From: Planctomycetota bacterium
Lineage (GTDB): Bacteria > Planctomycetota > PLA2 > JAEUHO01
DNA: 64,000 nucleotides
NCBI GenBank assembly: GCA_030066775.1
Contig: JASJAY010000012.1
Coordinates: 20,640-84,639, forward strand
Direction: 5' to 3'
This document shows positions 26,220-36,805 of this stretch, in pieces. The number at the start of each line of letters is the position of its first letter. Positions within the stretch are counted from its first letter, which is position 1. The position numbers were made by a program, and so were the translations under genes. Under the pieces are notes generated by a model. That model ran no database searches, had not been told where the DNA came from, and saw only the letters and a program-made list of their open reading frames with translations.

Positions 26220-26621
26220 CTACCAGACCTGACAGAGGACCTCGCCACCGATGCCGGCGGCGCGGGCCTCGCGGTCGGACATGACGCCCTTGGAGGTGCT
26301 GACCACGGAGATCCCGAGGCCCCCGAGGACCTTGGGGATGTCGCGGACGCCGGCATAGACCCGGCAGCCCGGACGCGAGACGCGGCCGATCTTGGAGATC
26401 ACGGACTCGCCGTCCATGTCGTACTTGAGCTGCAGACGAAGCGCCTGGAACCCACGCGGGTCCAGGATCTCGTGCACCTCGTTGACGTAGCCCTCGCGCA
26501 CGAGGACTTCGGCGATGCGACGGTTCAGGCGCGATCCGATCACGTCGACGGAATCACGCCGCGCCTGGATCCCGTTCCGGATCCGCGTCAGCATGTCGGC
26601 AGTCGTGTCGTTCATCGACAT
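26220..26621 (-). CDS. rpsH: 30S ribosomal protein S8
   Basis: 133 residues. MNDTTADMLTRIRNG and the C-terminal STSKGVMSDREARAAGIGGE identify S8, a primary 16S binder and, in enterobacteria, the spc operon repressor. The gene begins 13 bases after the short ORF that occupies the rpsN position. Confidence 0.97.
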   Translation of the reverse strand: MSMNDTTADMLTRIRNGIQARRDSVDVIGSRLNRRIAEVLVREGYVNEVHEILDPRGFQALRLQLKYDMDGESVISKIGRVSRPGCRVYAGVRDIPKVLGGLGISVVSTSKGVMSDREARAAGIGGEVLCQVW

Positions 26622-26634
26622 AGGGGCATCCCCT

Positions 26635-26706
26635 CTAGCTCGAGACCGAGAAGGCGAACGTCGCCTTCGGGGCCAGGTTGATCTTCGGGAGGCTGGGCAG
26701 GGTCAT
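26635..26706 (-). CDS. 23-codon ORF in the rpsN (S14) slot
   Basis: ATG 26706 overlaps the rplE TGA in an ATGA junction and the frame runs 23 codons to TAG 26635, just before rpsH. The peptide (MTLPSLPKINLAPK, then ATFAFSVSS) has none of the S14 features: no CXXC, no basic residues cluster, no KASW end. It is either a leftover coupling element after rpsN loss, a leader peptide, or chance. Its exact fit in the operon, with overlap upstream and 13 bases downstream, is why I list it. Confidence 0.4.
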   Translation of the reverse strand: MTLPSLPKINLAPKATFAFSVSS

Positions 26707-27257
26707 GCGGCCTCCTCGTCCGGGCGACGGAAGGGGAAGCTGAACTCCTCCATCAGCGCCGCGCTGTACTCATCCGAACCACCCGCGAACGTGAGCGTGA
26801 TGTTCATGCCCATCGGGAACTCGAGCAGGTCCGTGCCGACCTCGGGGAACACCGACTGCTCCGTGAGGCCCATGCTGTAGTTGCCGCGACCGTCGAAGTG
26901 CCGCTTCATGCCGCGGAAGTCGCGGATACGCGGGATGACGACGTTCACGAGCCGGTCGAGGAACTCGTACATCCGCACGCCGCGCAGCGTCACGCGCGCA
27001 CCGACCGCCATGCCCTGGCGGAGACGGAACTGCGCGATCGAGCGACGGGCACGCGTCACGACGGCCTTCTGACCGCTGATCTTCTCGAGAATGGTGACGC
27101 CGTTCTCGAGCAGCTTCTTGTTGTCCTTCGCGCCGCCGATGCCCATCGAGAGGCTGATCTTCTGGAGGCGCGGAAGGGCGTGGGCGTTCTTGAGACCCAG
27201 CCGCTCCTGGAGGCGCGGGCGGATCTCGTTCAGGTACTGCTCACGGAGACGTGCCAT
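26703..27257 (-). CDS. rplE: 50S ribosomal protein L5
   Basis: 184 residues. Core motifs ISLSMGIGGAKDNKKLLENG and RIRDFRGMKRHFDGRGNYSM are those of L5, which binds 5S rRNA and touches the P-site tRNA. The C-terminus (FPFRRPDEEAA) is a little extended. Its stop overlaps the start of the 23-codon ORF. Confidence 0.97.
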   Translation of the reverse strand: MARLREQYLNEIRPRLQERLGLKNAHALPRLQKISLSMGIGGAKDNKKLLENGVTILEKISGQKAVVTRARRSIAQFRLRQGMAVGARVTLRGVRMYEFLDRLVNVVIPRIRDFRGMKRHFDGRGNYSMGLTEQSVFPEVGTDLLEFPMGMNITLTFAGGSDEYSAALMEEFSFPFRRPDEEAA

Positions 27258-27260
27258 GTG

Positions 27261-27629
27261 CTACTCCTCCCCGGTCTCGGCCTTGGCGGCCTTCTTGGCA
27301 GTGGCGGCGCCACCGGTCGACAGGGCAGCGCCGGTGCGACGCGCGACGCGCGTGCGCTTGCCGTCCGCCTCCTGCACCTTGGTGCGGGTCGGCTGGTTCG
27401 TGTCGGCGTCGATCGGCATCACGTTGCTGATGTGGATCGCCGCCTCACGACGGACACGACCGCCCTGGGGGTACTTCTGGCTCTTGCGGATGTGCTTCTG
27501 GATGTAGTTGACACCCTCGACGATCACGCGGTTGCGGTTGGGCAGGATGCGGATCACGCGTCCCCGCTTGCCCCGGTCGTTGCCCGAGATCACGGCGACC
27601 ATGTCACCAGCACGAATGCGGGCAGGCAT
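27261..27629 (-). CDS. rplX: 50S ribosomal protein L24
   Basis: 122 residues. The KOW motif is DMVAVISGNDRGKRGRVIRI, followed by VNYIQKHIRKSQ. A C-terminal Ala/Lys-rich tail (GGAATAKKAAKAETGEE) extends beyond the usual end. The ATG overlaps the rplN stop by one base. Confidence 0.97.
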   Translation of the reverse strand: MPARIRAGDMVAVISGNDRGKRGRVIRILPNRNRVIVEGVNYIQKHIRKSQKYPQGGRVRREAAIHISNVMPIDADTNQPTRTKVQEADGKRTRVARRTGAALSTGGAATAKKAAKAETGEE

Positions 27630-27997
27630 CAGACCACCTCCTGTGCGAGGTTCACGATCTTCGTGAAGCCCTTCTTGCGCAGCTCGCGGGCCACGGCGCC
27701 GAACACGCGCGTGCCCTGCGGGCTCTTGTCTTCCTTGATCAGCACGATGGCGTTCGAGTCGAAGCGCACGTACGTGCCGTCGGGGCGACGATGCGGGTTG
27801 CGGGTGCGGACGACCACGCCACGCACCACGGTGCCCGTCTTGATCGGGCTCGAGGGGATGGCCTTGCGCACGGACGCGACGACGACGTCGCCGATCTCGG
27901 CCGTGTGCTTGTTGCCGCGCCCCACCACCTTGATGGCGTGACAGCGCTTGGCGCCGCTGTTGTCAGCGACGTCGAGCCAGGTGCGAAGTTGGATCAT
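27629..27997 (-). CDS. rplN: 50S ribosomal protein L14
   Basis: 122 residues, fully standard. Begins [20 protein letters not shown] and contains [13 protein letters not shown] and the C-terminal [20 protein letters not shown]. It overlaps rpsQ by four bases (ATGA). Confidence 0.98.
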   Translation of the reverse strand: MIQLRTWLDVADNSGAKRCHAIKVVGRGNKHTAEIGDVVVASVRKAIPSSPIKTGTVVRGVVVRTRNPHRRPDGTYVRFDSNAIVLIKEDKSPQGTRVFGAVARELRKKGFTKIVNLAQEVV

Positions 27998-28311
27998 GCC
28001 TCACCTCCCTGGGCCTCCGCCTCCAGGCGGCCAAGGCGGTCTCGACGCACGACGCGGACGAGGCGCCAGCGCTTGGACTTGCTGAGCGGGCGGGTGTGCG
28101 CGATCTCGACCACGTCACCCTCGCGGGCTTCGTTGTTCTCGTCGTGCGCCTTGTACTTGATGGACCGGCGGATGTACTTGCCGTACAGCGGGTGCGGCTT
28201 CAGGCTCTCCTCGGCGACGGTGATGGTCTTGTCCATCTTGTCGCTGAGGACACGCCCGACGACGGTCAGCCGTCGCCCGCGACCCGACTCATTGCTCGTT
28301 TCGGCAGCCAT
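27994..28311 (-). CDS. rpsQ: 30S ribosomal protein S17
   Basis: 105 residues. [20 protein letters not shown] followed by [20 protein letters not shown] are the conserved OB-fold strands. It has about 12 extra residues at the N-terminus ([11 protein letters not shown]) and a short charged tail. Starts two bases after rpmC. Confidence 0.97.
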   Translation of the reverse strand: MAAETSNESGRGRRLTVVGRVLSDKMDKTITVAEESLKPHPLYGKYIRRSIKYKAHDENNEAREGDVVEIAHTRPLSKSKRWRLVRVVRRDRLGRLEAEAQGGEA

Positions 28312-28313
28312 GA

Positions 28314-28535
28314 CTACTTGGCCTCCTGGTCGGCGCCCGTGCGAATGCCGAGCTTCCGTTCCCTGAGAATGGTCTTGATGCGCGCGATGTCGCGCTTGGC
28401 CTTGCGCAGCGCACTCGGGTCCACGGTCTCTTCGCTCTGGCCGTGGAAGCGACGCTTGAAGATCTCCTGGCGCAGACGAACGAGCTCCTGCTCGAGGTCG
28501 TTGTCCTCGCGGCGACGGATGTCACGAGTCCTCAT
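28314..28535 (-). CDS. rpmC: 50S ribosomal protein L29
   Basis: 73 residues from ATG 28535 ([20 protein letters not shown]), which overlaps the rplP TGA in an ATGA junction; the longer frame is rplP shadow. The helix pair includes [15 protein letters not shown] and the conserved [17 protein letters not shown]. It lines the peptide exit. Confidence 0.96.
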   Translation of the reverse strand: MRTRDIRRREDNDLEQELVRLRQEIFKRRFHGQSEETVDPSALRKAKRDIARIKTILRERKLGIRTGADQEAK

Positions 28536-28948
28536 GCCTTGGCCCTCCGCCGGACGAACCGGCACTTGATCGGCATCTTGTGCGCCACCTTGTTCAGGGT
28601 GCGCTTGGCCTGCTCCTCGTTCACGCCCCCACCGACCTCGTAGAGGATCGTGCCGGGCTTGACGGCAGCCGCCCAGTAGTCGGGCTCGCCCTTACCGGTA
28701 CCCATGCGGGTCTCCTCGGGGGTCGAGCTGATCGACTTGTGCGGGAAGATGCGGATGTAGATCCGACCATCGGGAGCGCCGCGGACGGCGGCCACACGAC
28801 CGGCCTCGATGACGTTGGCGGGAATCCAGCCGTGCTCGAGGGCCTGGATGCCGTAGTCGCCGAACGCCACGGTGTTGCCGCGAGCCGCGTTGCCCTTGAG
28901 GCGACCGCGCTGCTGCTTGCGGTACTTGACGCGCTTGGGCATCAACAT
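28532..28948 (-). CDS. rplP: 50S ribosomal protein L16
   Basis: 138 residues from ATG 28948 ([20 protein letters not shown]), overlapping the rpsC TGA by one base. The conserved [20 protein letters not shown] and [11 protein letters not shown] segments identify L16, which contacts A-site tRNA. The longer upstream frame is within rpsC. Confidence 0.97.
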   Translation of the reverse strand: MLMPKRVKYRKQQRGRLKGNAARGNTVAFGDYGIQALEHGWIPANVIEAGRVAAVRGAPDGRIYIRIFPHKSISSTPEETRMGTGKGEPDYWAAAVKPGTILYEVGGGVNEEQAKRTLNKVAHKMPIKCRFVRRRAKA

Positions 28949-29607
28949 CAGTACATCTCCTCCCGGCGCTTCGGCTCGGCCTTCGGCAGCGTGCCGAGGT
29001 AGACCCAGCACTTCACGCCGATGACGCCGTACGTGGTGCGGGCCTCGGCGGTGCCGTAGCTGATGTTCGCCTTCAGGGTCGAGAGCGGGATCGAACCCCG
29101 CGACTGCTTCTCGGTACGCGCGATCTCGGAGCCGCCGAGGCGACCCGCGATGATGATCTTCACGCCCAGGGCGCCGCGCTCCATGGTCTGGGTGACGGCG
29201 CGCTTGAGCGTGCGGCGGTACGCCGCGCGCTTCACGAGCTGCTCGGCCACGCCCTGCGCCACGAGGGTGGCGTCGAGCTCGGGCCGCGAGACCTCGACGA
29301 TGTCGAGGCCGACGCGACGGCCGGTCAGCTTCTCCATGCGCTTCTTGAGCTCTTCGGCCTTCACGCCCTTGCGGCCGATCAGCACACCCGGCTTCGCCGT
29401 GTGCACGATCACGCGCAGCTGGTCGGCCTTGCGCTCGATCTCCACCTTCGGGATGCCGGCGCCGTAGAACTCCTTCTTGATGAAGTTCCGGATCTCCCGG
29501 TCTTCACGAAGCAGGCGAGCGAAGTCCTTCTTGCCGGCGTACCAGCGGGACTTCCAGTCCATGTAGATGCCGGTGCGGAACCCGACGGGATGCGTCTTCT
29601 GCCCCAT
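28948..29607 (-). CDS. rpsC: 30S ribosomal protein S3
   Basis: 219 residues. [14 protein letters not shown] at the start, KH domain with PGVLIGRKG, and C-terminal domain with [20 protein letters not shown]. It forms part of the mRNA entry channel. Starts three bases after rplV. Confidence 0.98.
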   Translation of the reverse strand: MGQKTHPVGFRTGIYMDWKSRWYAGKKDFARLLREDREIRNFIKKEFYGAGIPKVEIERKADQLRVIVHTAKPGVLIGRKGVKAEELKKRMEKLTGRRVGLDIVEVSRPELDATLVAQGVAEQLVKRAAYRRTLKRAVTQTMERGALGVKIIIAGRLGGSEIARTEKQSRGSIPLSTLKANISYGTAEARTTYGVIGVKCWVYLGTLPKAEPKRREEMY

Positions 29608-29610
29608 CGA

Positions 29611-29991
29611 TTACTCCTTCTCCGCCAGACCCACGGTGATGTGGCTCGTGCGCTTCATGATCGGGAACGCGCGACCCATCGCGCGCGGCTGCCAGCGGCG
29701 ACGCCCCTGGAGCAGCCCGGCCCCATCGACGCGGGCGTCCGCGACGACGAGGTTCTTGAGGTTGACGTCGAGGTCGTTCGACGCGTTGGCGAGCGCGGAG
29801 CGGATGACCTTGCGGATCATCGGCGCAGCGCGCTTGGGCTCGAACTCGAGGATGCTCAGCGCCTCGTCCACGGGCTTCCCGCGGACCATGTCGATCACCA
29901 GCCGCGCCTTGTACGGGCTGATGCGTGCGTCCTTGTGCGACGCCCGGAACATCTTCGGGCCGGGCGCGGCAGCTTTCTTTCGCTTGCCCAT
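29611..29991 (-). CDS. rplV: 50S ribosomal protein L22
   Basis: 126 residues. ARISPYKARLVIDMVRGKPV and the beta-hairpin region with RRRWQPRAMGRAFPIMKRTS, which protrudes into the exit tunnel, identify L22. It follows rpsS by nine bases. Confidence 0.97.
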   Translation of the reverse strand: MGKRKKAAAPGPKMFRASHKDARISPYKARLVIDMVRGKPVDEALSILEFEPKRAAPMIRKVIRSALANASNDLDVNLKNLVVADARVDGAGLLQGRRRWQPRAMGRAFPIMKRTSHITVGLAEKE

Positions 29992-30000
29992 CGGTGCCCC

Positions 30001-30264
30001 CTACTTCTTGCCCGCGTGACCGCGGAACAGGCGGGTCGGCGCGAACTCGCCGAGCTTGTGACCCACCATGTCCTCGGTGACGTACACGTTGATGAACGTC
30101 TTGCCGTTGTGGACCTGGAACGTGTAGCCCACGAACTCCGGCACGATGTCGCAGCGACGCGCCCAGGTGCGGATCGGCTCCTTGCGCCCGGTGTCGGCCT
30201 GATGCATGACCTTGTCGAAGAGCTTGTCGTCGACGAAGGGTCCCTTTTTGAGGCTTCGGCTCAT
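30001..30264 (-). CDS. rpsS: 30S ribosomal protein S19
   Basis: 87 residues. [20 protein letters not shown] and [20 protein letters not shown] are standard S19. It binds the 16S head with S13. Three bases separate it from rplB. Confidence 0.97.
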   Translation of the reverse strand: MSRSLKKGPFVDDKLFDKVMHQADTGRKEPIRTWARRCDIVPEFVGYTFQVHNGKTFINVYVTEDMVGHKLGEFAPTRLFRGHAGKK

Positions 30265-30267
30265 CGG

Positions 30268-31116
30268 TTACTTCCCTACGAACTTGCCGCGCTTGCGACC
30301 GCGGAGAATCAAACGGCTGGACGTCTTGCGCGGGTTGCGGGTGTTGCCGCCCTTCGACAGCTTGCCCCACTTCGAGCGCGGATGACGGCCACCGGCACGG
30401 CGCCCCTCGCCGCCACCCATCGGGTGCGCGACCGGGTTCATGGCCGAACCGCGCACCTTCGGGCGACGGCCCAGGTGACGGTTGCGACCGGCCTTGCCGA
30501 TCTTGATCAGGCTGAAGTCCGCATTGCCGACCTGGCCGACGGTGGCCCGGCAGCGGATGTGGACCTTGCGCATCTCGCCCGAGGGGAGGGTGAGCAGCGC
30601 GTGCCGCCCTTCCTTCGCGCTGAGGATGCAGGAGGTGCCGGCGCTGCGCGCGAGCTGCGCGCCCCGGCCCGGGACGAGCTCGACGCCGTGCACCACGAGG
30701 CCGACGGGGATGTCCTTCAGCTCCATGTTGTTGCCCGGCTTGGGCTCGGCGCCCTTGCCGTTGTGCACGGTGTGGCCGACCTTGATGCCGTTCACGGCCA
30801 GCACGTAGCGCTTGTCGCCGTCGGCGTAGCTCAAGAGGTGCAGGCGGGCGTTGCGGTTCGGGTCGTACTCGAGCGCCACGATCTTCGCCGGCACGCCGTC
30901 CTTGTCCCGGCGCTTCCAGTCGATGATGCGGTAGAGGCGCTTGTGCCCGCCGCCACGGCGGCGGACCGTCATGCGGCCCTTGTTGTTGCGGCCACCGGAC
31001 TTGCGCAGACCCTGCGTGAGGCGCTTCTCGGGGCGCTTCTTGGTCAGGTCGCTCGTCACCATGTACGAGAGGTGACGCTGCCCGTTGGTCATCGGCTTTA
31101 CGCGGCGAATCGGCAT
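30268..31116 (-). CDS. rplB: 50S ribosomal protein L2
   Basis: 282 residues from ATG 31116 (MPIRRVKPMTNGQRHLSY). GRNNKGRMTVRRRGGGHKR and the peptidyl-transferase-proximal AMNPVAHPMGGGEGR are present; the common residue before the His is Asp, here Ala. A 70-base gap lies between it and rplW, larger than elsewhere in the operon. Confidence 0.97.
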   Translation of the reverse strand: MPIRRVKPMTNGQRHLSYMVTSDLTKKRPEKRLTQGLRKSGGRNNKGRMTVRRRGGGHKRLYRIIDWKRRDKDGVPAKIVALEYDPNRNARLHLLSYADGDKRYVLAVNGIKVGHTVHNGKGAEPKPGNNMELKDIPVGLVVHGVELVPGRGAQLARSAGTSCILSAKEGRHALLTLPSGEMRKVHIRCRATVGQVGNADFSLIKIGKAGRNRHLGRRPKVRGSAMNPVAHPMGGGEGRRAGGRHPRSKWGKLSKGGNTRNPRKTSSRLILRGRKRGKFVGK

Positions 31117-31186
31117 GTCGGATTCCCTGTCTTCGGCTTCCAACGAAGAGCGGGCGCCCCTCTTCGGAGCACCCGCTCAGCGTGAA

Positions 31187-31477
31187 TCAATAGAACTCGA
31201 TCGTGTCCCCGTCGCGGAGTCGGACGATCGCCTTCTTCCAGGTGCTCGTCGACCCCATCACGCGACCGAGACGACGGGCCTTGCCGACCGTCGTGCCGGT
31301 GCGCACCGAGACGACCTTCACGGGGAAGAGCGACTCGATCGCGGTGCGGATCTGGACCTTGTTGGCGTTCAGCTTCACCTGGAACGTGTACGCGTTCTCG
31401 CGCTCGGCGAGACGCAGCGTCTTCTCGGTGATGAGCGGGCGGAGGACGACGTCCTCGGGGGCAATCGGGGTACGCAT
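31187..31477 (-). CDS. rplW: 50S ribosomal protein L23
   Basis: 96 residues from ATG 31477, which overlaps the rplD TGA by one base; a GTG one codon earlier is possible. LRPLITEKTLRLAERENAYT and KVQIRTAIESLFPVKVVSVR are L23 motifs. It is the docking site for trigger factor and SRP at the exit tunnel. Confidence 0.96.
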   Translation of the reverse strand: MRTPIAPEDVVLRPLITEKTLRLAERENAYTFQVKLNANKVQIRTAIESLFPVKVVSVRTGTTVGKARRLGRVMGSTSTWKKAIVRLRDGDTIEFY

Positions 31478-32133
31478 CACTCACTCCCTTCCGCAGCGGC
31501 GGCGGCCGGAACGCTCGCGACGCGGCCCGCGAGGGCCTCGAGCGCGCCGTCGAGCAGCACGAGGTGCTTGTGGGCGACGAGGTCGTAGGCCGTGAGCTCC
31601 GTCGCCGGCATCGCACGCACATAGGGCAGGTTGCGGACGGAGAGCACGATGTTCTCGTCCACCTTGCCGGGCGCCACGATGAGCGCGCTGGGCGCCGCGC
31701 CGAGCGACTCGAGCGCCTTGGCGACGGTCTTGGTCGACGGCTTGTCGAGGGACGCGCCCGACCAGGAGACGACCTCCTCGTCGCGGAACTTCAGCGAGAC
31801 GGCGACCTGCAGCGCCTTCGTGAGCGCCTTCTTCGGCATGCTGTACGAGAAGTCACGCGGGTGCGGGCCGTGGGCGACACCGCCGCCCCGGAAGATCGGC
31901 GCGCGACGATCGCCGTGACGAGCGCGGCCGCTGCCCTTCTGACGCATGAACTTCGCGCTGGTGCCGGAGACGAAGCGCCGGGTGCGCGTCTGCACGGTGC
32001 CCTGTCGGCGGTTGGCCTCGTACATGAGGACCGCCTCGCGGAGCACGACCGGGTTGTGGCGCTCGCCGAAGGCCGACGTATCGACCTCGGCGTTGCCGAC
32101 GTTCCCGTTCGCGAGGGATTTGATGGTGGCCAT
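31477..32133 (-). CDS. rplD: 50S ribosomal protein L4
   Basis: 218 residues from ATG 32133. The tunnel loop is [20 protein letters not shown], then [20 protein letters not shown], both conserved. It follows rpsJ by only 19 bases; rplC (L3), which almost always separates S10 and L4 genes, is not here. Confidence 0.97.
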   Translation of the reverse strand: MATIKSLANGNVGNAEVDTSAFGERHNPVVLREAVLMYEANRRQGTVQTRTRRFVSGTSAKFMRQKGSGRARHGDRRAPIFRGGGVAHGPHPRDFSYSMPKKALTKALQVAVSLKFRDEEVVSWSGASLDKPSTKTVAKALESLGAAPSALIVAPGKVDENIVLSVRNLPYVRAMPATELTAYDLVAHKHLVLLDGALEALAGRVASVPAAAAAEGSE

Positions 32134-32152
32134 GGTGGTTGCCTCTCCCGCC

Positions 32153-32461
32153 TCAGACCTTGATCTTGATGTCGACGCCGGCCGGCAGGTTGAGCTTGGA
32201 GATCGAGTCGACCGTCTTCGGGGAGTACTCCTCGATGAAGACGATGCGCTTGTGGGTCCGGATCTCGAACTGCTCACGCGACTTCTTGTCGATGTGCGGC
32301 GAGCGCAGCACGGTGTAGCGCTCGATGCGCGTAGGAAGCGGGATCGGGCCGCGCACGCGCGCGCCCGTCCGCTTGGCCGTGTCGACCAGCTCGGCAGCGC
32401 TCTTGTCGAGCGCCTCGTGGTCGTAGGCCTCCATCCGGATCTTGATGTTCGGACTGCTCAT
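32153..32461 (-). CDS. rpsJ: 30S ribosomal protein S10
   Basis: 102 residues from ATG 32461. [20 protein letters not shown] and the [20 protein letters not shown] segment are the S10/NusE signature; S10 also works with NusB and NusG in antitermination. The 239 bases between it and fusA hold no gene and probably carry the S10 operon leader. Confidence 0.97.
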   Translation of the reverse strand: MSSPNIKIRMEAYDHEALDKSAAELVDTAKRTGARVRGPIPLPTRIERYTVLRSPHIDKKSREQFEIRTHKRIVFIEEYSPKTVDSISKLNLPAGVDIKIKV

Positions 32462-32700
32462 CGGTTCCTGCTCGCCCCTCGGCGCTCGGTACTCGGTTAC
32501 GCGCTCGGACCGCACCGGAGGCAGGGCGCCCCCGCGGACGGGATCGAGTGCTCGGGTTTCGCTTCCGGCGCCGGCCGGGGCCGACTCATTCCGGAGGTCT
32601 GTCCTTCAGGGACACGCACCGGAAAATGGACGCGAAGGGCGTGATGTTAGGCGCACGGCGCCGCTTGCCCAGGCGGGGCGAGGGGGATTTCCGGGGCTCG

Positions 32701-34788
<2,088 letters not shown>

Positions 34789-34841
34789 GCGGCGCGTGAT
34801 GCTACGCGGGAACCTGCACCGGACGAAGGGGCGACGCGCCC

Positions 34842-36305
34842 TTACGCGACGGGCAGCTTGAAGACGAAGACCGCCCCGCCGCCTTCGAGTGGCTCGTAGT
34901 GGATGGAGCCGCCCCAGCGCTCGACCGTGATGCGGCAGTAGTAGAGGCCGAGGCCCGAGGTCCCCCCGCCCGTGCCGCTCACGAACCGGTCGAAGAGGTT
35001 GTCGCGCAGGTCGTCGGGCACCTCGTCGCCCTCGTTCTCGACGCGCACGACGAGGCACTCGCGCCGCCGCGAGACGCGCACCGTCACGCGCCCCCCGCGT
35101 GGGGTGTGCCGACGGGCGTTCTCGAGCAGGTTCGCGAAGACGCGCTCGATGCGGCTGGCGTTGCCGTGCACGAGCACGTCCTCGGCGTCCTCGTCGACGG
35201 CGATGTGGATCTCCCGCTCGATGCTCGTGAAGCCGGGCTCCATGTACGCGGCGACCTCGCGCGCACACTCGGACAGCGGCAGGACCTCGATCTCGCCCTT
35301 GCCCTCCCCGAGGCCGCCCGTCTCGCGGAACACTGCGGCGATGTCCTCGATCAGCCCTTGCTGCTTCTGACAGCCGCGCCGGGCCGTGTGGAGCATCGGC
35401 TTGGCGGCCTCCGGCAGGCCCGCCGTCTTCCCGAGCAGGTCGACGGCGCCGACGATGCCGGTCAGGGGGCCCTTGAGGTCGTGCACGATCGTGTGCAGCA
35501 GCACCTCGCGCTGGTCCTGCTGGCGCCGCAGGTCGTCGAGCGCCAGGCGCCGGTCGCGGGCGAGCTGCAGGGCACGCTGCCGCTGCCAGTACTGGTCGCC
35601 AAGGAGCTCGACGAGCAGCACCGGGCCGACGGGCGACAGGTACATCGCCGTCGCCTCGAGGTGCAGGTCGGAGCCGAACGCGCCGCTCTGGGTCCAGGGA
35701 CCGGAGTGCGCCAGCCCGCTGGCCCGGCGCTCCCACACCTCCTCGGCCTGCGACACGAAGCTCTCGAGGTAGGGGAACGTCTCCGCCAGCACCACGCGCC
35801 CGGTGTCGGGGAGGAGCTCGCGGGCCCACGCCGGGACGCGCGCGAAGGGACGGAACGCGTCCTCGCCGGCCTGCTGCAGCACGAGCACGCCGAGGGCGTC
35901 GGCGAAGCCGCTGGCGTCACGCTCCAGGTCCTCGCGCATCCGCAAGGCGGCCTCGTGGCGGCGCTGCTGCTCGGCCTGGCGCTCGAGCAGCTTCATCGCC
36001 ACGTCGAGCATGAGCACGCGCGTGCCGCCCTCGTGGGGAATGACGTGCACCTCGGCCGGGAGCGACTCCCCCATCTGGACGAACGGGAGGGCGAACCCCT
36101 CCCCGCCCGCAGGCGTCTGGCCGACGAGGAACGGCAGCGCGTCCTGGGCGCGGTCGCCCGCGGCGAGCGGCGCCAGCCCGTAGCGGTCGAGGTCGCCGCC
36201 GGCACTGCGGACGGTCCCGTCGGGCGCGATGTCGATCCACGCCGGGGTCCGGCGCTCGAGGGTGACCGCCTGCCAGTAGGCCGCCAGCTCGGAAGGGACG
36301 CCCAT
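34842..36305 (-). CDS. Histidine kinase of the Ras-like GTPase module
   Basis: 487 residues from ATG 36305, which overlaps the GTPase TGA by one base. No membrane segment. The N-terminal half has PAS/GAF-like sequence without a clear signature. The H-box is LLHTIVHDLKGPLTGIVG, the N-box NLLENARRHTPRGG and the G-box GGGTSGLGLYYC; the frame ends with FVFKLPVA. It is thus a complete orthodox kinase with no receiver or response regulator nearby. Its tight coupling to the GTPase suggests that nucleotide state or the OmpA-like sensor controls it. It is the last gene of the module, 53 bases before fusA. Confidence 0.9.
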   Translation of the reverse strand: MGVPSELAAYWQAVTLERRTPAWIDIAPDGTVRSAGGDLDRYGLAPLAAGDRAQDALPFLVGQTPAGGEGFALPFVQMGESLPAEVHVIPHEGGTRVLMLDVAMKLLERQAEQQRRHEAALRMREDLERDASGFADALGVLVLQQAGEDAFRPFARVPAWARELLPDTGRVVLAETFPYLESFVSQAEEVWERRASGLAHSGPWTQSGAFGSDLHLEATAMYLSPVGPVLLVELLGDQYWQRQRALQLARDRRLALDDLRRQQDQREVLLHTIVHDLKGPLTGIVGAVDLLGKTAGLPEAAKPMLHTARRGCQKQQGLIEDIAAVFRETGGLGEGKGEIEVLPLSECAREVAAYMEPGFTSIEREIHIAVDEDAEDVLVHGNASRIERVFANLLENARRHTPRGGRVTVRVSRRRECLVVRVENEGDEVPDDLRDNLFDRFVSGTGGGTSGLGLYYCRITVERWGGSIHYEPLEGGGAVFVFKLPVA

Positions 36306-36805
36306 CAGCGGGCCTCCACCAGCTTCTCCACGAGCACCGCGAACGCGTCGTCGACACCGTCGCCGGTCTTGGCGCTGGACTGGATCACGCGGCACCCGGG
36401 CCGGTTCGGCCCCTGCAGGTCCTCGTCACGCAGGCGCCAGTCGGAGGTGAGGTCGCTCTTGTTGAGGAGCATGACCATGGGGATCTCGCCGAGGTGCGCC
36501 TCGGCCCACGACTTGAGCCGGCGCGCGACCGCCAGCGTCTCGGGGCGCGTACCGTCGACGACCAACAGGCAGGCGTGGGCGCTGTCGATGTAGCTCGGCT
36601 TGATCGCCTGCTCGTCGTCCTCGCCCTGGATGTCCCAGATCACGAGGCGCGTCGTCTCGCCGTCGACCGTGACGTCCTTGCGGTCGATCTTCACGCCGAC
36701 GGTCGTCAGGTACTTCTCGCTGTAGCGCCCCTGGACGTAGCGCGCCACGAGGCTCGTCTTGCCAACCGCGAACGCGCCGAGCATGCAGATCTTCTTCTGC
36801 TTCAC
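36305..36805 (-). CDS. Ras/Rab-like small GTPase
   Basis: 166 residues from GTG 36805, inside a GTGA overlap with the OmpA-like gene. All five G motifs are visible: GAFAVGKTSL (G1), the threonine of YLTTVGVKI (G2), WDIQGED (G3), LNKSD (G4) and SSAKT (G5). In eukaryotic Rab proteins G3 is WDTAGQE; here the catalytic Gln is Glu, so intrinsic hydrolysis may differ. No C-terminal cysteine for prenylation. Bacterial proteins of this kind act as switches in polarity or envelope signalling; a GAP or GEF partner was not identified. Confidence 0.92.
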   Translation of the reverse strand: MKQKKICMLGAFAVGKTSLVARYVQGRYSEKYLTTVGVKIDRKDVTVDGETTRLVIWDIQGEDDEQAIKPSYIDSAHACLLVVDGTRPETLAVARRLKSWAEAHLGEIPMVMLLNKSDLTSDWRLRDEDLQGPNRPGCRVIQSSAKTGDGVDDAFAVLVEKLVEAR

